Below, piece after piece: positions 8,347-17,119 of a DNA stretch of 64,000 bases (positions are counted from its first letter, which is position 1; each line of letters starts with the position of its first letter). The position numbers were made by a program, and so were the translations under genes. The notes beneath the pieces were generated by a model. The model was not told the origin of the DNA. It ran no database searches and saw only the letters and a program-made list of their open reading frames with translations. The DNA comes from Caulobacter sp. (GTDB lineage Bacteria; Pseudomonadota; Alphaproteobacteria; Caulobacterales; Caulobacteraceae): positions 1 to 64,000 of the forward strand of contig NZ_JAGIBH010000015.1 in assembly GCF_017744445.1 (NCBI RefSeq). Reading direction: 5' to 3'.

Positions 8347-9363
8347 ATGAGCCGGAATTGGGCGAGAGCCGCCCTGGCCCGGCTCGATGCGCACGATGAA
8401 GCGGCGCTCGTGACGGTCCTGGCGACCGAAGGCTCGGCCCCCCGCGAGGCCGGGACCAAGATGGTGGTCTGGCGCGGCGGGCAGTCGGGCACCATCGGCG
8501 GCGGCAATCTGGAATACCGCGTCGCCGACCAGGCGCGGCGGATGCTGGACGGCGGCCAGGCTCACTTCGCGATCCAGGACTATCCGCTTGGCCCGCTGCT
8601 GGCCCAGTGCTGCGGTGGTCGTGTGCGCCTGTTCCTGGAGCGCCTGAACGACAACAGCCGCGACTGGCTGACCGAGGCCGCCAAGCGCATGGACGCCGCC
8701 CAGCCGTTCGAGGTCCGCACGCGTTTCGACCCAGGCCTGCTGACCAAGGTGGTCGCGCCGATCCTGGCAACCGACGCCGAAGGACCTGCCGTCTCGTTCG
8801 GCGTTGCGCCCGCCACCGCGCGCGGAGCGCGGCCCGAGTTGGGCGACGTGATGGTCGAGCGGGCGGAGGCCCCGCGCCCGCCGCTGCTGCTGTTTGGCGC
8901 CGGCCATGTGGGACAGGCGATCGCGAAAGCTTTCGAGCCGCTGCCCTTCCGCCTGTCTTGGTACGACAGCCGTCCCGAGACCGCTGACATCCCCGGCGTC
9001 ACCGTGCTGGAGCCGGCCGAGATCGCCGCCAAGGCCATGGGCGCGGGTCCCGACGCCTACGGCCTGGTGCTGACCCACGACCATGCCCTGGACTATGCGC
9101 TGGTGTCGGCGGGCCTGGCCGGTGGGGGTTTTTCGTACTTTGGCGTCATCGGATCGAAGACCAAGCGCGCCAGGTTCATGAGCCGGTTACGCGACGATGG
9201 TTTCTCGGAGGCCGTGCTGACCCGTCTGACCTGTCCCATTGGCCTGCCCCATTTGAAGAGCAAGGCGCCGGAGGTGATCGCGGTCTCGGTCGCCGCCGAC
9301 CTTCTGATGCGCCAGGAAGCGGCGCGAGCCCGTAACGACGAGAACACCAGTGCAAGCTTATAG
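8347..9363 (+). CDS. xdhC: Xanthine dehydrogenase accessory protein XdhC
   Basis: A 338-residue chaperone that binds the molybdenum cofactor, promotes its sulfuration and hands it to XdhB. The N-terminal XdhC/CoxI region has VLATEGSAPREAGTKMVV and GTIGGGNLEYRV. The C-terminal Rossmann region has LLLFGAGHVGQAIAKAF and the stretch YFGVIGSKTKRARF, typical of the family. An ORF extends upstream through the repeat at 8206-8322, but homology begins at ATG 8347 (MSRNWARAALARLD). The end overlaps the guaD start by 14 bases. Confidence 0.95.
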   Translation: MSRNWARAALARLDAHDEAALVTVLATEGSAPREAGTKMVVWRGGQSGTIGGGNLEYRVADQARRMLDGGQAHFAIQDYPLGPLLAQCCGGRVRLFLERLNDNSRDWLTEAAKRMDAAQPFEVRTRFDPGLLTKVVAPILATDAEGPAVSFGVAPATARGARPELGDVMVERAEAPRPPLLLFGAGHVGQAIAKAFEPLPFRLSWYDSRPETADIPGVTVLEPAEIAAKAMGAGPDAYGLVLTHDHALDYALVSAGLAGGGFSYFGVIGSKTKRARFMSRLRDDGFSEAVLTRLTCPIGLPHLKSKAPEVIAVSVAADLLMRQEAARARNDENTSASL

Positions 9364-10657
9364 GGCGTCGATCCTCCACCTGCTGGACGATCCCACCAAG
9401 ACGGAGGAGGGCGCGGTCGCCTTTCACAAGGACGGCCTGCTGCTGGTCGAGGACGGCCGCGTGGTCGGCTGCGGCGAATATGCCGAGCTATCGCCGTGGC
9501 TGGGCCAGGCCGAGCTGCACGACCTGACCGGCCATCTGATCACGCCGGGCTTCATCGACACCCATATCCACTTCCCGCAGGTCGACATCATTGCCGCCCA
9601 CGGCAAGCAGCTCTTGGACTGGCTGGAGCAGCACACCTTCCCGGCCGAGGCGGCCTTCGCCGATCCCAAGCACGCGGCGGATACGGCGGCGTTTTTCCTC
9701 GACGAGCTGCTGCGCAATGGCACGACGACGGCCCTAGTGTTCGGCTCGGTGCACAAGGTCTCGGTCGACGCGCTGTTCGCCGAGGCCTTCGACCGCGACA
9801 TGCGCCTGATCGCCGGCAAGTCGCTAATGGACCGCAATGCGCCCGAGGGCCTGACCGACACGGTCGAGAGCAGCCGCGCCGACATGGAGCAGCTGATCGC
9901 CGACTGGCACGGCAAGGGCCGCCTGGGCTACGCGGTGACCCCGCGCTTCGCGATCAGCTGCAGCGACGCCCAGCTGGCCATGGCCGGCGAGCTGCTGGCC
10001 CGGCATCCCGACGTCTGGATGCAGACGCACCTGTCGGAGAACGTTCACGAGATCAAGGAAACGGCCCGGCTGTTCCCCAAGGCCAAGGACTATCTGGACG
10101 TCTATGACCGCTTTGGCCTGCTGCGCCAGCGCTCGGTCTTCGCCCACTGCGTCCACCTGAAGGGTGAGGCCTTCCAGCGCCTGGCGGCCAAGGGCGGGGC
10201 GGTGGCGTTCTGCCCGACCTCGAACCTGTTCCTGGGCTCGGGCCTGTTCCCGCTGGAGGAAGCCTGCTCGCACGGCGTGAAAGTCGGCATGGGCACCGAT
10301 GTCGGGGCCGGCACCAGCTTCTCGATCCTCCACACCCTGGGCGAGGCCTACAAGGTGGGGCAGCTGCGGGGCGACGCGCTGGATCCGTTCCACGCGCTGT
10401 ACCTGGCGACTCTGGGCGGGGCGCGGGCGCTGGATCTGGATGGGATGATCGGCAATCTGGAGCCGGGCAAGGAAGCCGACTTCGTGGTGCTGGACCTGGC
10501 CGCGACGCCGCTGCTGGCGCGGCGGTTGGCGGAGACCAAGAGCCTGGAGAACAAGCTGTTCGCGCTGACGGTGCTGGGCGATGACCGGGTGGTGGCGCGG
10601 ACGTATTTGGCCGGGGTGGAGCGGTATCGGCGGGACTCAGCACAGGCCCCCACCTGA
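9350..10657 (+). CDS. guaD: Guanine deaminase
   Basis: A 435-residue amidohydrolase that converts guanine to xanthine and so feeds xanthine dehydrogenase. Metal and substrate motifs are in order: PGFIDTHIHFPQ (~residue 64 onward), QTHLSENVHEIKE, VFAHCVHL, and GTDVGAGTSFS with the catalytic aspartate. The length is normal for bacterial GuaD. The GTG start at 9350 overlaps the end of xdhC, as expected for the last gene of the hiuH-xdhABC-guaD operon. Its final codons run into a palindromic repeat that separates it from the convergent nucleoside hydrolase. Confidence 0.96.
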   Translation: MQAYRASILHLLDDPTKTEEGAVAFHKDGLLLVEDGRVVGCGEYAELSPWLGQAELHDLTGHLITPGFIDTHIHFPQVDIIAAHGKQLLDWLEQHTFPAEAAFADPKHAADTAAFFLDELLRNGTTTALVFGSVHKVSVDALFAEAFDRDMRLIAGKSLMDRNAPEGLTDTVESSRADMEQLIADWHGKGRLGYAVTPRFAISCSDAQLAMAGELLARHPDVWMQTHLSENVHEIKETARLFPKAKDYLDVYDRFGLLRQRSVFAHCVHLKGEAFQRLAAKGGAVAFCPTSNLFLGSGLFPLEEACSHGVKVGMGTDVGAGTSFSILHTLGEAYKVGQLRGDALDPFHALYLATLGGARALDLDGMIGNLEPGKEADFVVLDLAATPLLARRLAETKSLENKLFALTVLGDDRVVARTYLAGVERYRRDSAQAPT

Positions 10658-10785
10658 CCTCGCTGCGCGAGGTCTGTCCGCCCCCAAGCGGGGCGGAGGA
10701 AATTCACCGCCCCGCCTGAATTGGCAGAGATCTCTCCTCCCCCTTTGGGGGAGGGGGACCGCCGAACGGCGGTGGAGGGGCCTTA
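10646..10785. repeat. Palindromic intergenic repeat, family C (copy 1)
   Basis: A run of hairpins: CCTCGCTGCGCGAGG, then CCGCCCC/GGGGCGG, TCCTCCCCC/GGGGGAGGG and CCGCCGAACGGCGG. It starts within the last codons of guaD and reaches the stop codon of the convergent nucleoside hydrolase gene. A related element in the opposite orientation is at 26755-26871. It may double as the bidirectional terminator here. Confidence 0.75.
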
Positions 10786-11748
10786 CCCGTGCGCCGCCTT
10801 CATCGTGTCCGCATAGAGCTTCAGCAGCCGCTCCCCATCCACCGCGATCGTCGCCGCCTGCACCGGCATGTCATCCCACGCCGACGGCCCGAACAGCTCC
10901 CCCTCAGGGCTCTGGCAGGTTTGGCCCAGAGTGATCCCTTCGGTCACCACCCGCACCGCCCCACGGCGCACTTCAAACAGCGTCGGATCGATCACGAACG
11001 CCACCGCGGCCGCATCGTGCACGCAGCAGCCGACGATGCCGTCACGACCACCATAGAACGCCGCGTACGGCTTCGAAATTTCGTTCAGGAAGCCGCCGGC
11101 GTCCGAACCGCCAGCCGCGAGCGCCTCCATGAATTCCGGCGACATCACCACCTGGGTGGTCACGTCCAGGCTCACCGCAGTGAGCGCCCACGGCGCCGTG
11201 AACACCTGGTCCGCCGCTTCCGGATCGTTCCAGATATTGGCCTCGGCGACGGGCGTCACGTTGCCCGGCTTGCCAGCCACGCCGAACGCGCCGCCCATGA
11301 TGACGACCGACTTGAGCAGCGTCGCGACTTCCGGATCGGCCTGCAGCGCCAAGGCCAGGTTGGTCAGCGGACCGACGGCGCACAGCACCACCTCGCCCGG
11401 ATACTGGCGGGCCAGGTCGATGATCGCCTGGTGGGCCGGCTTGGCTTCCGGCTGGGCGGGGACCTGGCCCGTCAGTTCGACATCGCCCAGGCCGTTGATC
11501 CCGTGCACGAAGGTCGGCGACGGGTTGCGGGGGCGGGTCAGCGGCTTGTCGGTCCCCTTGTAGACCGGCGCCTTCAGGCCGAAACGGTCCTTCAAGTACA
11601 GCGCGTTGCGCGTCGTGGTCTCGATGTCGGAATTGCCGAAGATGGTCGTCACCGCGATCAGGTCGAGGGCGGGGCTCGCCTCGATGAACAGCAGGGCCAT
11701 CGCGTCGTCGATGCCGGGGTCGGTGTCGAAAATGATCTTGGTCGTCAT
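10783..11748 (-). CDS. iunH: Inosine/uridine-preferring nucleoside hydrolase
   Basis: A 321-residue ribonucleoside hydrolase that releases the base from purine or pyrimidine nucleosides. The calcium-binding signature DTDPGIDDAMALL is at residues ~8-20, with HGINGLGD, VIMGGAFGVAGKPGNVT and the C-terminal HDAAAVAFVIDP. Substrate preference cannot be read from these motifs, but purine nucleosides fit the neighbourhood. It is the last gene of a minus-strand operon, starting 10 nt after the hpxZ stop. Its role would be to supply free bases to guaD and xdhAB. Confidence 0.93.
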   Translation of the reverse strand: MTTKIIFDTDPGIDDAMALLFIEASPALDLIAVTTIFGNSDIETTTRNALYLKDRFGLKAPVYKGTDKPLTRPRNPSPTFVHGINGLGDVELTGQVPAQPEAKPAHQAIIDLARQYPGEVVLCAVGPLTNLALALQADPEVATLLKSVVIMGGAFGVAGKPGNVTPVAEANIWNDPEAADQVFTAPWALTAVSLDVTTQVVMSPEFMEALAAGGSDAGGFLNEISKPYAAFYGGRDGIVGCCVHDAAAVAFVIDPTLFEVRRGAVRVVTEGITLGQTCQSPEGELFGPSAWDDMPVQAATIAVDGERLLKLYADTMKAAHG

Positions 11749-11757
11749 TGGCGGGCT

Positions 11758-12174
11758 CTAGCGCTTTTCTTGGTCTGAAGCGAGGCGTTGATCGCTCCCG
11801 CCCTGCATCAGGGACACGTGGGCGCAAGCGACCTTCCAGCCGTCCTCGGTGCGGATCCAGGTCTGGCTCTGGCGGCCGATCTTGCCGGTGTCGTCGCGGC
11901 GGAACGCGACATTGGCCACGGCGAAGTCCGATCCAAAGGTGGTGATCTCCGTCCGCAGCCGCGTGCGGGGCGGCGAGCCGCCGGCGCGGCCGACGCGGAA
12001 GGCGGCGATTTCGTCAAAGCCCCACAGGTTCTCGGCCACGCCCAGCCGCACCGTGTGGGGCGAGTTCCAGAAGGCGCCGTCCAGCGCCTCGACGTCGTTG
12101 CCCATCAGCGCCGCCTCATAGGCGTCGACCAGGGCGGTGACCTCGGCCAGCACGGCGGGATCGTTGACGATCAT
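11758..12174 (-). CDS. hpxZ: HpxZ / AtzH-like protein (DUF3225, NTF2 fold)
   Basis: A 138-residue protein of the small NTF2-like family that accompanies AtzE-type amidases (AtzH in cyanuric acid breakdown, HpxZ in oxalurate catabolism). Supporting stretches are ALMGNDVEALDGAFWNS, VAENLWGFDEIAAFR and QSQTWIRTEDGWKVACAHVS, the last typical of SnoaL/NTF2 folds. The ATG at 12174 overlaps the stop of the amidase gene (ATGA), so the two are translationally coupled. A longer in-frame reading upstream is not a start; it is the shadow of the amidase gene. AtzH is an allophanate-related hydrolase, but the reaction of this homologue is unproven. Confidence 0.88.
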   Translation of the reverse strand: MIVNDPAVLAEVTALVDAYEAALMGNDVEALDGAFWNSPHTVRLGVAENLWGFDEIAAFRVGRAGGSPPRTRLRTEITTFGSDFAVANVAFRRDDTGKIGRQSQTWIRTEDGWKVACAHVSLMQGGSDQRLASDQEKR

Positions 12175-13553
12175 AGGGCGCCTTTCGGAGCATGGGCGGC
12201 CACGACCCCCTCGCGCTGCAGGCGCAGGGCGGCGGCGAAGGCCAGGTCCTCGCGCCAGGCCGGGGCGATGATCTGCACGCCGATCGGCAACTGGCCCGGA
12301 CGGTTCACCGGCGCGGCCAGGACCGGCAGGCCGATATAGCTGATCGGCTGGGTGTAGGCGCCCAGGTTCTTGCGCACCGAGACCGGCACGCCGTCCACCT
12401 CCATGGTCGCCTGACCGATCGGCGGGGCGGGGCACACCGAGGCGGGCGCCAGCAGGATGTCGTAGCGCTGGAAGGCCTCGCGCACCTGGTCGCGGAAGAC
12501 GGTGCGATAGCGCTGGGCCGCGCGGTGCACGCCCTCGGGCAGCAAGGCCCCGGCCAGCAGGCGGTCGCGGACGGCGGGGTCGTAGTCCATGGCGCGGCCG
12601 GCCAGGTCGTCGTGGTGCAGTTGCCCGCCTTCAAAGGCGGTCAGGCTGAAGGCGGCGGCGCGGGCGGCGGCCGCGCCGGGCAGCTGGACCAGGTCGTCGG
12701 CCTTCAGCGCCACGGCGACGCGGCCCAGGGCATCCAGCACCTCCGGGAACGCGCCCTGTTGGAACCAGCCGCCCAGTACGCCGACGCGCAAGGGCTGCTC
12801 GGCCAGAGCGTCGAGCCGGGCCGACAGCGGCTCGGCCTCACGCACACAGATGTGGTCGCCGGTAGGATCGGCGCCCTGCATGACGTCATAGGCCAGGGCC
12901 AGGTCCTCGACCGACCGTGCGAAGGGGCCGACATGGTCCAGGCTCTCGACGAACGGGAAGACGCCCTGGCGCGACAGGCGGCCATAGGTAGGCTTGAGGC
13001 CGAACACGCCACACAGGCCCGCCGGGATGCGGATCGAGCCGTTGGTGTCCGAGCCCAGGGTCAGGGGAACCAGGCCAGCCGCCACGGCCGCCGCCGAGCC
13101 GCCCGATGAGCCGCCGGCGATCCGCGTCGGATCGTGCGGGTTATGGACCGGCCCGTCATGGGCGTTCTCGGTGACGAAACCATAGGCGAACTCGTCCATG
13201 TTCAGCGCGCCGACCAGGATGGCGCCGGCGGCGGTGAGGCGCTGGACCAGCGTCGCATCGTGCGAAGGCGGGGCGGCGTTGCGGCGGATCCTGGAGCCGG
13301 CGATGGTCGACCGGCCCTCGATGTCGAAAAGGTTCTTCACCGCGAACGGCACGCCGGCCAGCGGTCCGGTCACTTGTCCCGCGTCGACCGCGTCCGCCTG
13401 GGCCAGGGCGCGTTCGGCGGTGACGGCGGTGAAGGCGTTGATCGCGCCATCCAGCCGGGCGATGCGCGAGAGGGTGGCCTCGGTCACGGACCGGGCGGTG
13501 ACACGGCCGGCGCGGACCTCGCCGGCGATCTCGACGACGCTGCAGAAGCTCAT
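12171..13553 (-). CDS. AtzE/HpxY-family amidohydrolase (amidase signature)
   Basis: A 460-residue amidase-signature enzyme with the catalytic Ser-cisSer-Lys set: the lysine in GVPFAVKNLFDIEG (~residues 68-81) and the serines in the glycine-rich loop RIAGGSSGGSAAAVAAG (~146-162). Its relatives are AtzE (1-carboxybiuret hydrolase) and HpxY (oxalurate catabolism), both of which need a tiny partner subunit. That partner is encoded directly upstream with an ATGA overlap, and HpxZ/AtzH directly downstream. The purine setting favours an oxalurate-type ureide as substrate; this is inference. A general amidase or GatA-like role is less likely given the two partners. Confidence 0.9.
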   Translation of the reverse strand: MSFCSVVEIAGEVRAGRVTARSVTEATLSRIARLDGAINAFTAVTAERALAQADAVDAGQVTGPLAGVPFAVKNLFDIEGRSTIAGSRIRRNAAPPSHDATLVQRLTAAGAILVGALNMDEFAYGFVTENAHDGPVHNPHDPTRIAGGSSGGSAAAVAAGLVPLTLGSDTNGSIRIPAGLCGVFGLKPTYGRLSRQGVFPFVESLDHVGPFARSVEDLALAYDVMQGADPTGDHICVREAEPLSARLDALAEQPLRVGVLGGWFQQGAFPEVLDALGRVAVALKADDLVQLPGAAAARAAAFSLTAFEGGQLHHDDLAGRAMDYDPAVRDRLLAGALLPEGVHRAAQRYRTVFRDQVREAFQRYDILLAPASVCPAPPIGQATMEVDGVPVSVRKNLGAYTQPISYIGLPVLAAPVNRPGQLPIGVQIIAPAWREDLAFAAALRLQREGVVAAHAPKGAL

Positions 13554-13768
13554 GGTTCGAACGCCTCAGGAGCTTCGCCGGCGGCCTCTTCCAGCGCCGA
13601 GACGAACAGGCTGGTCTGGGTGCGCAGCAGGGCGATGTTGTCGATGACGCCAGGCAGGATGGCGGACGGGATGACCAGGTCGCGCTCGGCGGCGCGCGCG
13701 GCGGTCCAGGGACCGATCTCGACGTCCTTCAGGCCCAGAAAGCCTTGCGTTTCCGCGTCCAGAGCCAT
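13550..13768 (-). CDS. hpxX: HpxX / AtzG-like small subunit (DUF4089)
   Basis: A 72-residue protein resembling AtzG/HpxX, the GatC-like partner that wraps around and stabilises AtzE-type amidases. The characteristic part is VIPSAILPGVIDNIALLRTQ, followed by a short helix and an acidic tail. It starts at ATG 13768; an extra upstream in-frame ATG at 13807 would place coding sequence over the likely promoter motif. Its stop overlaps the amidase start (ATGA). It is the first gene of the hpxX-amidase-hpxZ-iunH operon. Confidence 0.82.
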   Translation of the reverse strand: MALDAETQGFLGLKDVEIGPWTAARAAERDLVIPSAILPGVIDNIALLRTQTSLFVSALEEAAGEAPEAFEP

Positions 13769-13784
13769 GCGGTCTCGACTCCAT

Positions 13785-13794
13785 AAGTAAGAAA
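13785..13794. promoter_or_regulatory. TAAGTAAG motif upstream of the hpxX operon
   Basis: ATAAGTAAGA lies just upstream of the hpxX start. The same GTAAG/CTTAC core recurs before the acetamidase gene (13976-13990) and before allC (29485-29508). It may be a shared operator for purine-catabolic genes; see findings. Confidence 0.35.
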
Positions 13795-13975
13795 AAACTT
13801 CATACACCGGGGTTCGTCAAACACGCCAGTCCCGCTTGGCCCGGAATGGCAAGGCGCTCAAGCCAGCGTCACTTACAACGCGGATCGCCTGCGGGAAGAG
13901 CAGGCGAGGGGGATCCGCTGTCCATCAACGCGCCAAGCCTTGGGTCCGCGCCACTGTCGGCGCGAGATGCTCATG

Positions 13976-13990
13976 TAAGGAAAGGCTTAC
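13976..13990. promoter_or_regulatory. GTAAG-CTTAC inverted repeat before the acetamidase gene
   Basis: GTAAGGAAAGGCTTAC is a 5-bp inverted repeat with a 6-bp spacer, immediately upstream of the start codon at 13994. Its middle also contains the ribosome binding site AGGAAAGG, so protein or RNA structure here would affect initiation. Confidence 0.4.
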
Positions 13991-13993
13991 TTG

Positions 13994-14947
13994 ATGGCGC
14001 ATCACCGACTGGCCTCGGCCCCCGACACCGTCCGCTTCGGCATGTTCGACGCAGGCTTCGATCCCGTGCTGACCGTGAACCCCGGCGACAGCGTCACCTT
14101 CGAGTGCGTCTCGGGCGGGACCGAGGTGATGCCGCCGCCCGGCTCGCCCTATGCAGTGCCGGCCGCGCTGCAGGCGATCCACGACAGCAATCCGGCCCGC
14201 ATCGGCCCGCATATCCTGACCGGCCCCGTGGCCATCGCCGGCGCCGAGCCGGGCGACATGCTGGAGGTGCGGATCGGGGCGATCGAACCCAATAACGACT
14301 GGGGTTATTGCGCTGTCCGGCCGTTGGCTGGGACGCTGCCCGAGGATTTCCCCGACCGCTATGTCAGTCACATCGCCGTCGACAAGGCGCGGGGCGTCTG
14401 CAAGCCGGAGTGGGGGCCGCAGCTGCCGCTTGCCCCGTTCTTCGGCACCATGGGCGTCGCGCCGCCGGCCAAGTACGGCCGCCTCTCCAGCCGCGAACCG
14501 CGCGAGCACGGCGGCAACATGGACAACAAGGAACTCACCGCCGGCGCTACCCTGTACCTGCCGGTCTGGGTCCCGGGCGCCAACTTCTCGGTCGGCGACG
14601 GCCATGGCCGCCAGGGCGACGGCGAGGTCTGCGTCAATGCGCTGGAGATGGGGCTGACGGGGACCTTCACCTTCGTCCTGCACAAACAAGCCGCTGGGGT
14701 CGCGAGCTTCGTATGGCCCCGCGCCGAGACGCCGACCCACTACATCCTGATGGGCTTCAACGAGGATCTGGACCTGGCCATGAAGCAGGCCCTGCGCCAG
14801 ACCATCGACTTCATCACCGCCCGCACCAGCCTGACCCGCGTCCAGGCCTATCAGTTCTGTTCCCTGGCCGTGGACTTCCGGGTGACCCAAACCGTCAATG
14901 GCGAGAAGGGCGTCCACGCCCTGCTGGCCAAGGGCGTGCTGTTTTGA
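13994..14947 (+). CDS. Acetamidase/formamidase family protein
   Basis: A 317-residue member of the FmdA/AmdA family, which hydrolyses short amides such as formamide and acetamide. Family stretches include ILTGPVAIAGAEPGDMLEV, GAIEPNNDWGY, the metal/substrate region REHGGNMDNKELTAGATLYL, and FSVGDGHGRQGDGEVC. The length matches the family. ATG 13994 has a strong AGGAAAGG site; a TTG one codon upstream is less likely. It stands alone, divergent from the hpxX operon. In this purine setting it could act on a small amide from ring breakdown, for example formamide or oxamate; the substrate is not determined. Confidence 0.92.
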   Translation: MAHHRLASAPDTVRFGMFDAGFDPVLTVNPGDSVTFECVSGGTEVMPPPGSPYAVPAALQAIHDSNPARIGPHILTGPVAIAGAEPGDMLEVRIGAIEPNNDWGYCAVRPLAGTLPEDFPDRYVSHIAVDKARGVCKPEWGPQLPLAPFFGTMGVAPPAKYGRLSSREPREHGGNMDNKELTAGATLYLPVWVPGANFSVGDGHGRQGDGEVCVNALEMGLTGTFTFVLHKQAAGVASFVWPRAETPTHYILMGFNEDLDLAMKQALRQTIDFITARTSLTRVQAYQFCSLAVDFRVTQTVNGEKGVHALLAKGVLF

Positions 14948-15074
14948 TCCGACGGCGGAGTTAACTCAGGGTTGCGATTTATAATTATCGTCCTGAGCGC
15001 GAAAAATTCACTTGAGAACGATCTTGGGTTGATCGCCAATGCCTCCGCCCCATCCGGGGGCTGGAGGTCTACGC

Positions 15075-17060
15075 ATGTATCTGACGGGAACCGAAGGCGA
15101 CGACATCCTGGTCGGCACGGCCGACGCGGACACCATCCTGGGCCTGGGCGGCAATGACAGCCTGCAAGGCGGCGAGGGCGACGACCTGCTGATCGGCGGG
15201 GCCGGCAGCGATACGCTGGACGGCGGCGCGGGCGAGGACACGGTCAGCTACGAGGACGCCGATCCGGCGCCGGCCGCCAGCTTTCTGATGATCCATCTGG
15301 GCGGCTCGGCCTGGGAGCTCGGCCCAACCCCTAGCCCATGGACGGACAAACTCGTCTCGATCGAGAATGCCATCGGCTCGACGGGCGTGGACTGGATGGT
15401 CGGCACGCTGGGCGACAACAAGCTCTATGGCGGCAAGGGCGACGACAAGCTGGAAGGCAAGGGCGGCGCCGACGTACTGGATGGCGGCGACGGCAACGAC
15501 GCGATCTCCACGGACAGCTACTTCGATCCGACCCAGGCGGGCTCGCTGATGATCGGCGGCGAAGGCGACGACAGCCTCGGCAGCGGCAATTCCAACGACA
15601 CCATGCTGGGCGGGGCTGGCAATGACAGCCTGAGCGTCAGGAACTACGCGACCACCCGCGTCGTCGACGGCGGGACGGGCGTGGACACGCTGTTCTTCAC
15701 CGACGACATCTTCAAGAGCTTCACCACCGGCGTCGCCGTCGACTTGAACAGGGCCGGCGGCCAGATGGTCGCCGCGGGCGTGGAGATGACGATCAGCAAC
15801 GTCGAGAACCTGACCGGCAGCAACGCCGGCGACACCCTGATCGGCGACGCCAATCACAATGTGCTGAGCGGCGGCGCGGGAGACGACCAGCTGTACGGTC
15901 GCGACGGTAATGACACATTGCGTGGCGGAGATGGCGACGACTATCTGAACGGCGGCGCAGGCAAGAATGTCATTGATGGCGGGGCTGGCAACGACACGGT
16001 CAGCTATGAGGGCGTAGTCGCCTCCGGCCAACTCCTCATCAACCTCTTGAACCAGAGCGTGGCAGTCTTCGGCCCCTGGGGGATCGAGACTCAAGACACC
16101 CTGACCTCCATCGAGAATGCGGTTGGCTCGGATGGCCAGGACTGGATCGTCGGCAGCACCGGCGACAACTACATCCGCGGCGGCGCGGGCAACGATATGA
16201 TCGAGGGCAAGGGCGGCGCCGACGTGCTGGACGGCGGCGACGGTAATGATCTGATCTCGACCGGTTGGCCTTTCGGCGCTGCGTCTTCCGGCTCGGTCAT
16301 GATCGGGGGCGACGGCAACGACACGCTTCAGAGCGGCAACTCCAACGACACCATGCTGGGAGGCGCGGGCAACGACTTCCTTGAGGTGTCGAACTACGCC
16401 ACCACCCGCGTTGTCGACGGCGGGGCGGATGTCGACACCCTGGCCTTCACCGCCTCGGGTATCGGAAGCTTCCCGACCGGGGTCTTCGTCGACCTGGGCA
16501 AGGCGACCCAGACCATCGCCCCTGGCGTCGTGCTGACGCTCTCCAACGTCGAGAACATCCTCGGCACGCAGCTGGCCGACTCCTTCCATGGCGACGCCGG
16601 CGCCAACCGGTTGGCGGGCAATGAGGGCGACGACTGGCTGTATGGCGCGGCCGGCGACGACGTGCTGCTCGGCGGCGATGGCGCGGACGAGCTTCGTGGC
16701 GGCGAGGGACAGGATGTGTTGAACGGCGGCGCTGGGGCGGACACCTTCGTGTTCGCAACGGCCGAAAGCCTGCCCTCGACGCCGGATACGATCGTCGACT
16801 TCATCGCCGAGGATCACATCCAATTCCTGGACGGCCCGTCCGGCTCAGCGACCAACTACGCCGAGCTTGAAGCCCCCAGCCCGGTGGCCCTGGCGTCGCT
16901 GTTCGCGGGCGAAGGCGTCCGCTACGTGGCGGTGCAAGCGGGCGGCGATGTCCTCCTCTATGCCGACCTGGGCGATGAGGGGACGGGCTATGACGCGCTG
17001 ATCGTCCTGACCGGCGCCAACCTCTCCTCGATCGACGCCGGTTCGATCCTGGGGCTGTAA
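15075..17060 (+). CDS. RTX (haemolysin-type calcium-binding) repeat protein, 661 aa
   Basis: The protein is mostly RTX nonapeptides of the GGxGxDxLx kind (for example GGNDSLQGGEGDDLLIGG near residue 28). It has no N-terminal Sec signal, as expected for type I secretion by a C-terminal signal. Two homologous halves are visible: residues ~1-245 and ~250-480 both run from RTX blocks through DTVSYE, a SIENA-[IV]-GS segment, EGKGGADVLDGGDGND, NSNDTMLGGAGND and YATTRVVDGG. A final RTX block with DTIVDFIAEDHIQF and a C-terminal module (VRYVAVQAGGDVLLYADL) follows. ATG 15075 has GGAGG at 15063-15067. No secretion ABC/HlyD genes are in the window. Likely a secreted surface or matrix protein; the exact role is unknown. 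Confidence 0.92.
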   Translation: MYLTGTEGDDILVGTADADTILGLGGNDSLQGGEGDDLLIGGAGSDTLDGGAGEDTVSYEDADPAPAASFLMIHLGGSAWELGPTPSPWTDKLVSIENAIGSTGVDWMVGTLGDNKLYGGKGDDKLEGKGGADVLDGGDGNDAISTDSYFDPTQAGSLMIGGEGDDSLGSGNSNDTMLGGAGNDSLSVRNYATTRVVDGGTGVDTLFFTDDIFKSFTTGVAVDLNRAGGQMVAAGVEMTISNVENLTGSNAGDTLIGDANHNVLSGGAGDDQLYGRDGNDTLRGGDGDDYLNGGAGKNVIDGGAGNDTVSYEGVVASGQLLINLLNQSVAVFGPWGIETQDTLTSIENAVGSDGQDWIVGSTGDNYIRGGAGNDMIEGKGGADVLDGGDGNDLISTGWPFGAASSGSVMIGGDGNDTLQSGNSNDTMLGGAGNDFLEVSNYATTRVVDGGADVDTLAFTASGIGSFPTGVFVDLGKATQTIAPGVVLTLSNVENILGTQLADSFHGDAGANRLAGNEGDDWLYGAAGDDVLLGGDGADELRGGEGQDVLNGGAGADTFVFATAESLPSTPDTIVDFIAEDHIQFLDGPSGSATNYAELEAPSPVALASLFAGEGVRYVAVQAGGDVLLYADLGDEGTGYDALIVLTGANLSSIDAGSILGL

Positions 17061-17072
17061 CTCCACTTCAAC

Positions 17073-17119
17073 GCGTGGCGTCGCGATGGTCCAAAAAGGC
17101 CGAATATCGCGCGCCACGC
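17073..17119 (+). terminator. Strong hairpin after the first RTX gene
   Basis: GCGTGGC and CGCGAT arms (17073-17087) pair with ATCGCG and GCCACGC (17106-17119), 13 nt after the stop. There is no clear T tract, so it could be a weak terminator or an mRNA 3' protector. The rest of the 254-bp gap to the next RTX gene shows no gene. Confidence 0.5.

Noticed and set aside
5824..9084. A 1086-codon open frame opposite xdhB and xdhC
   Set aside because: High GC keeps antisense frames open; the translation is low-complexity and crosses two well-supported genes and a repeat.
14965..14997. CTCAGG/CCTGAG inverted repeat after the acetamidase gene as a terminator
   Set aside because: A 6-bp stem with a ~21-base loop and no T tract is too weak to call.
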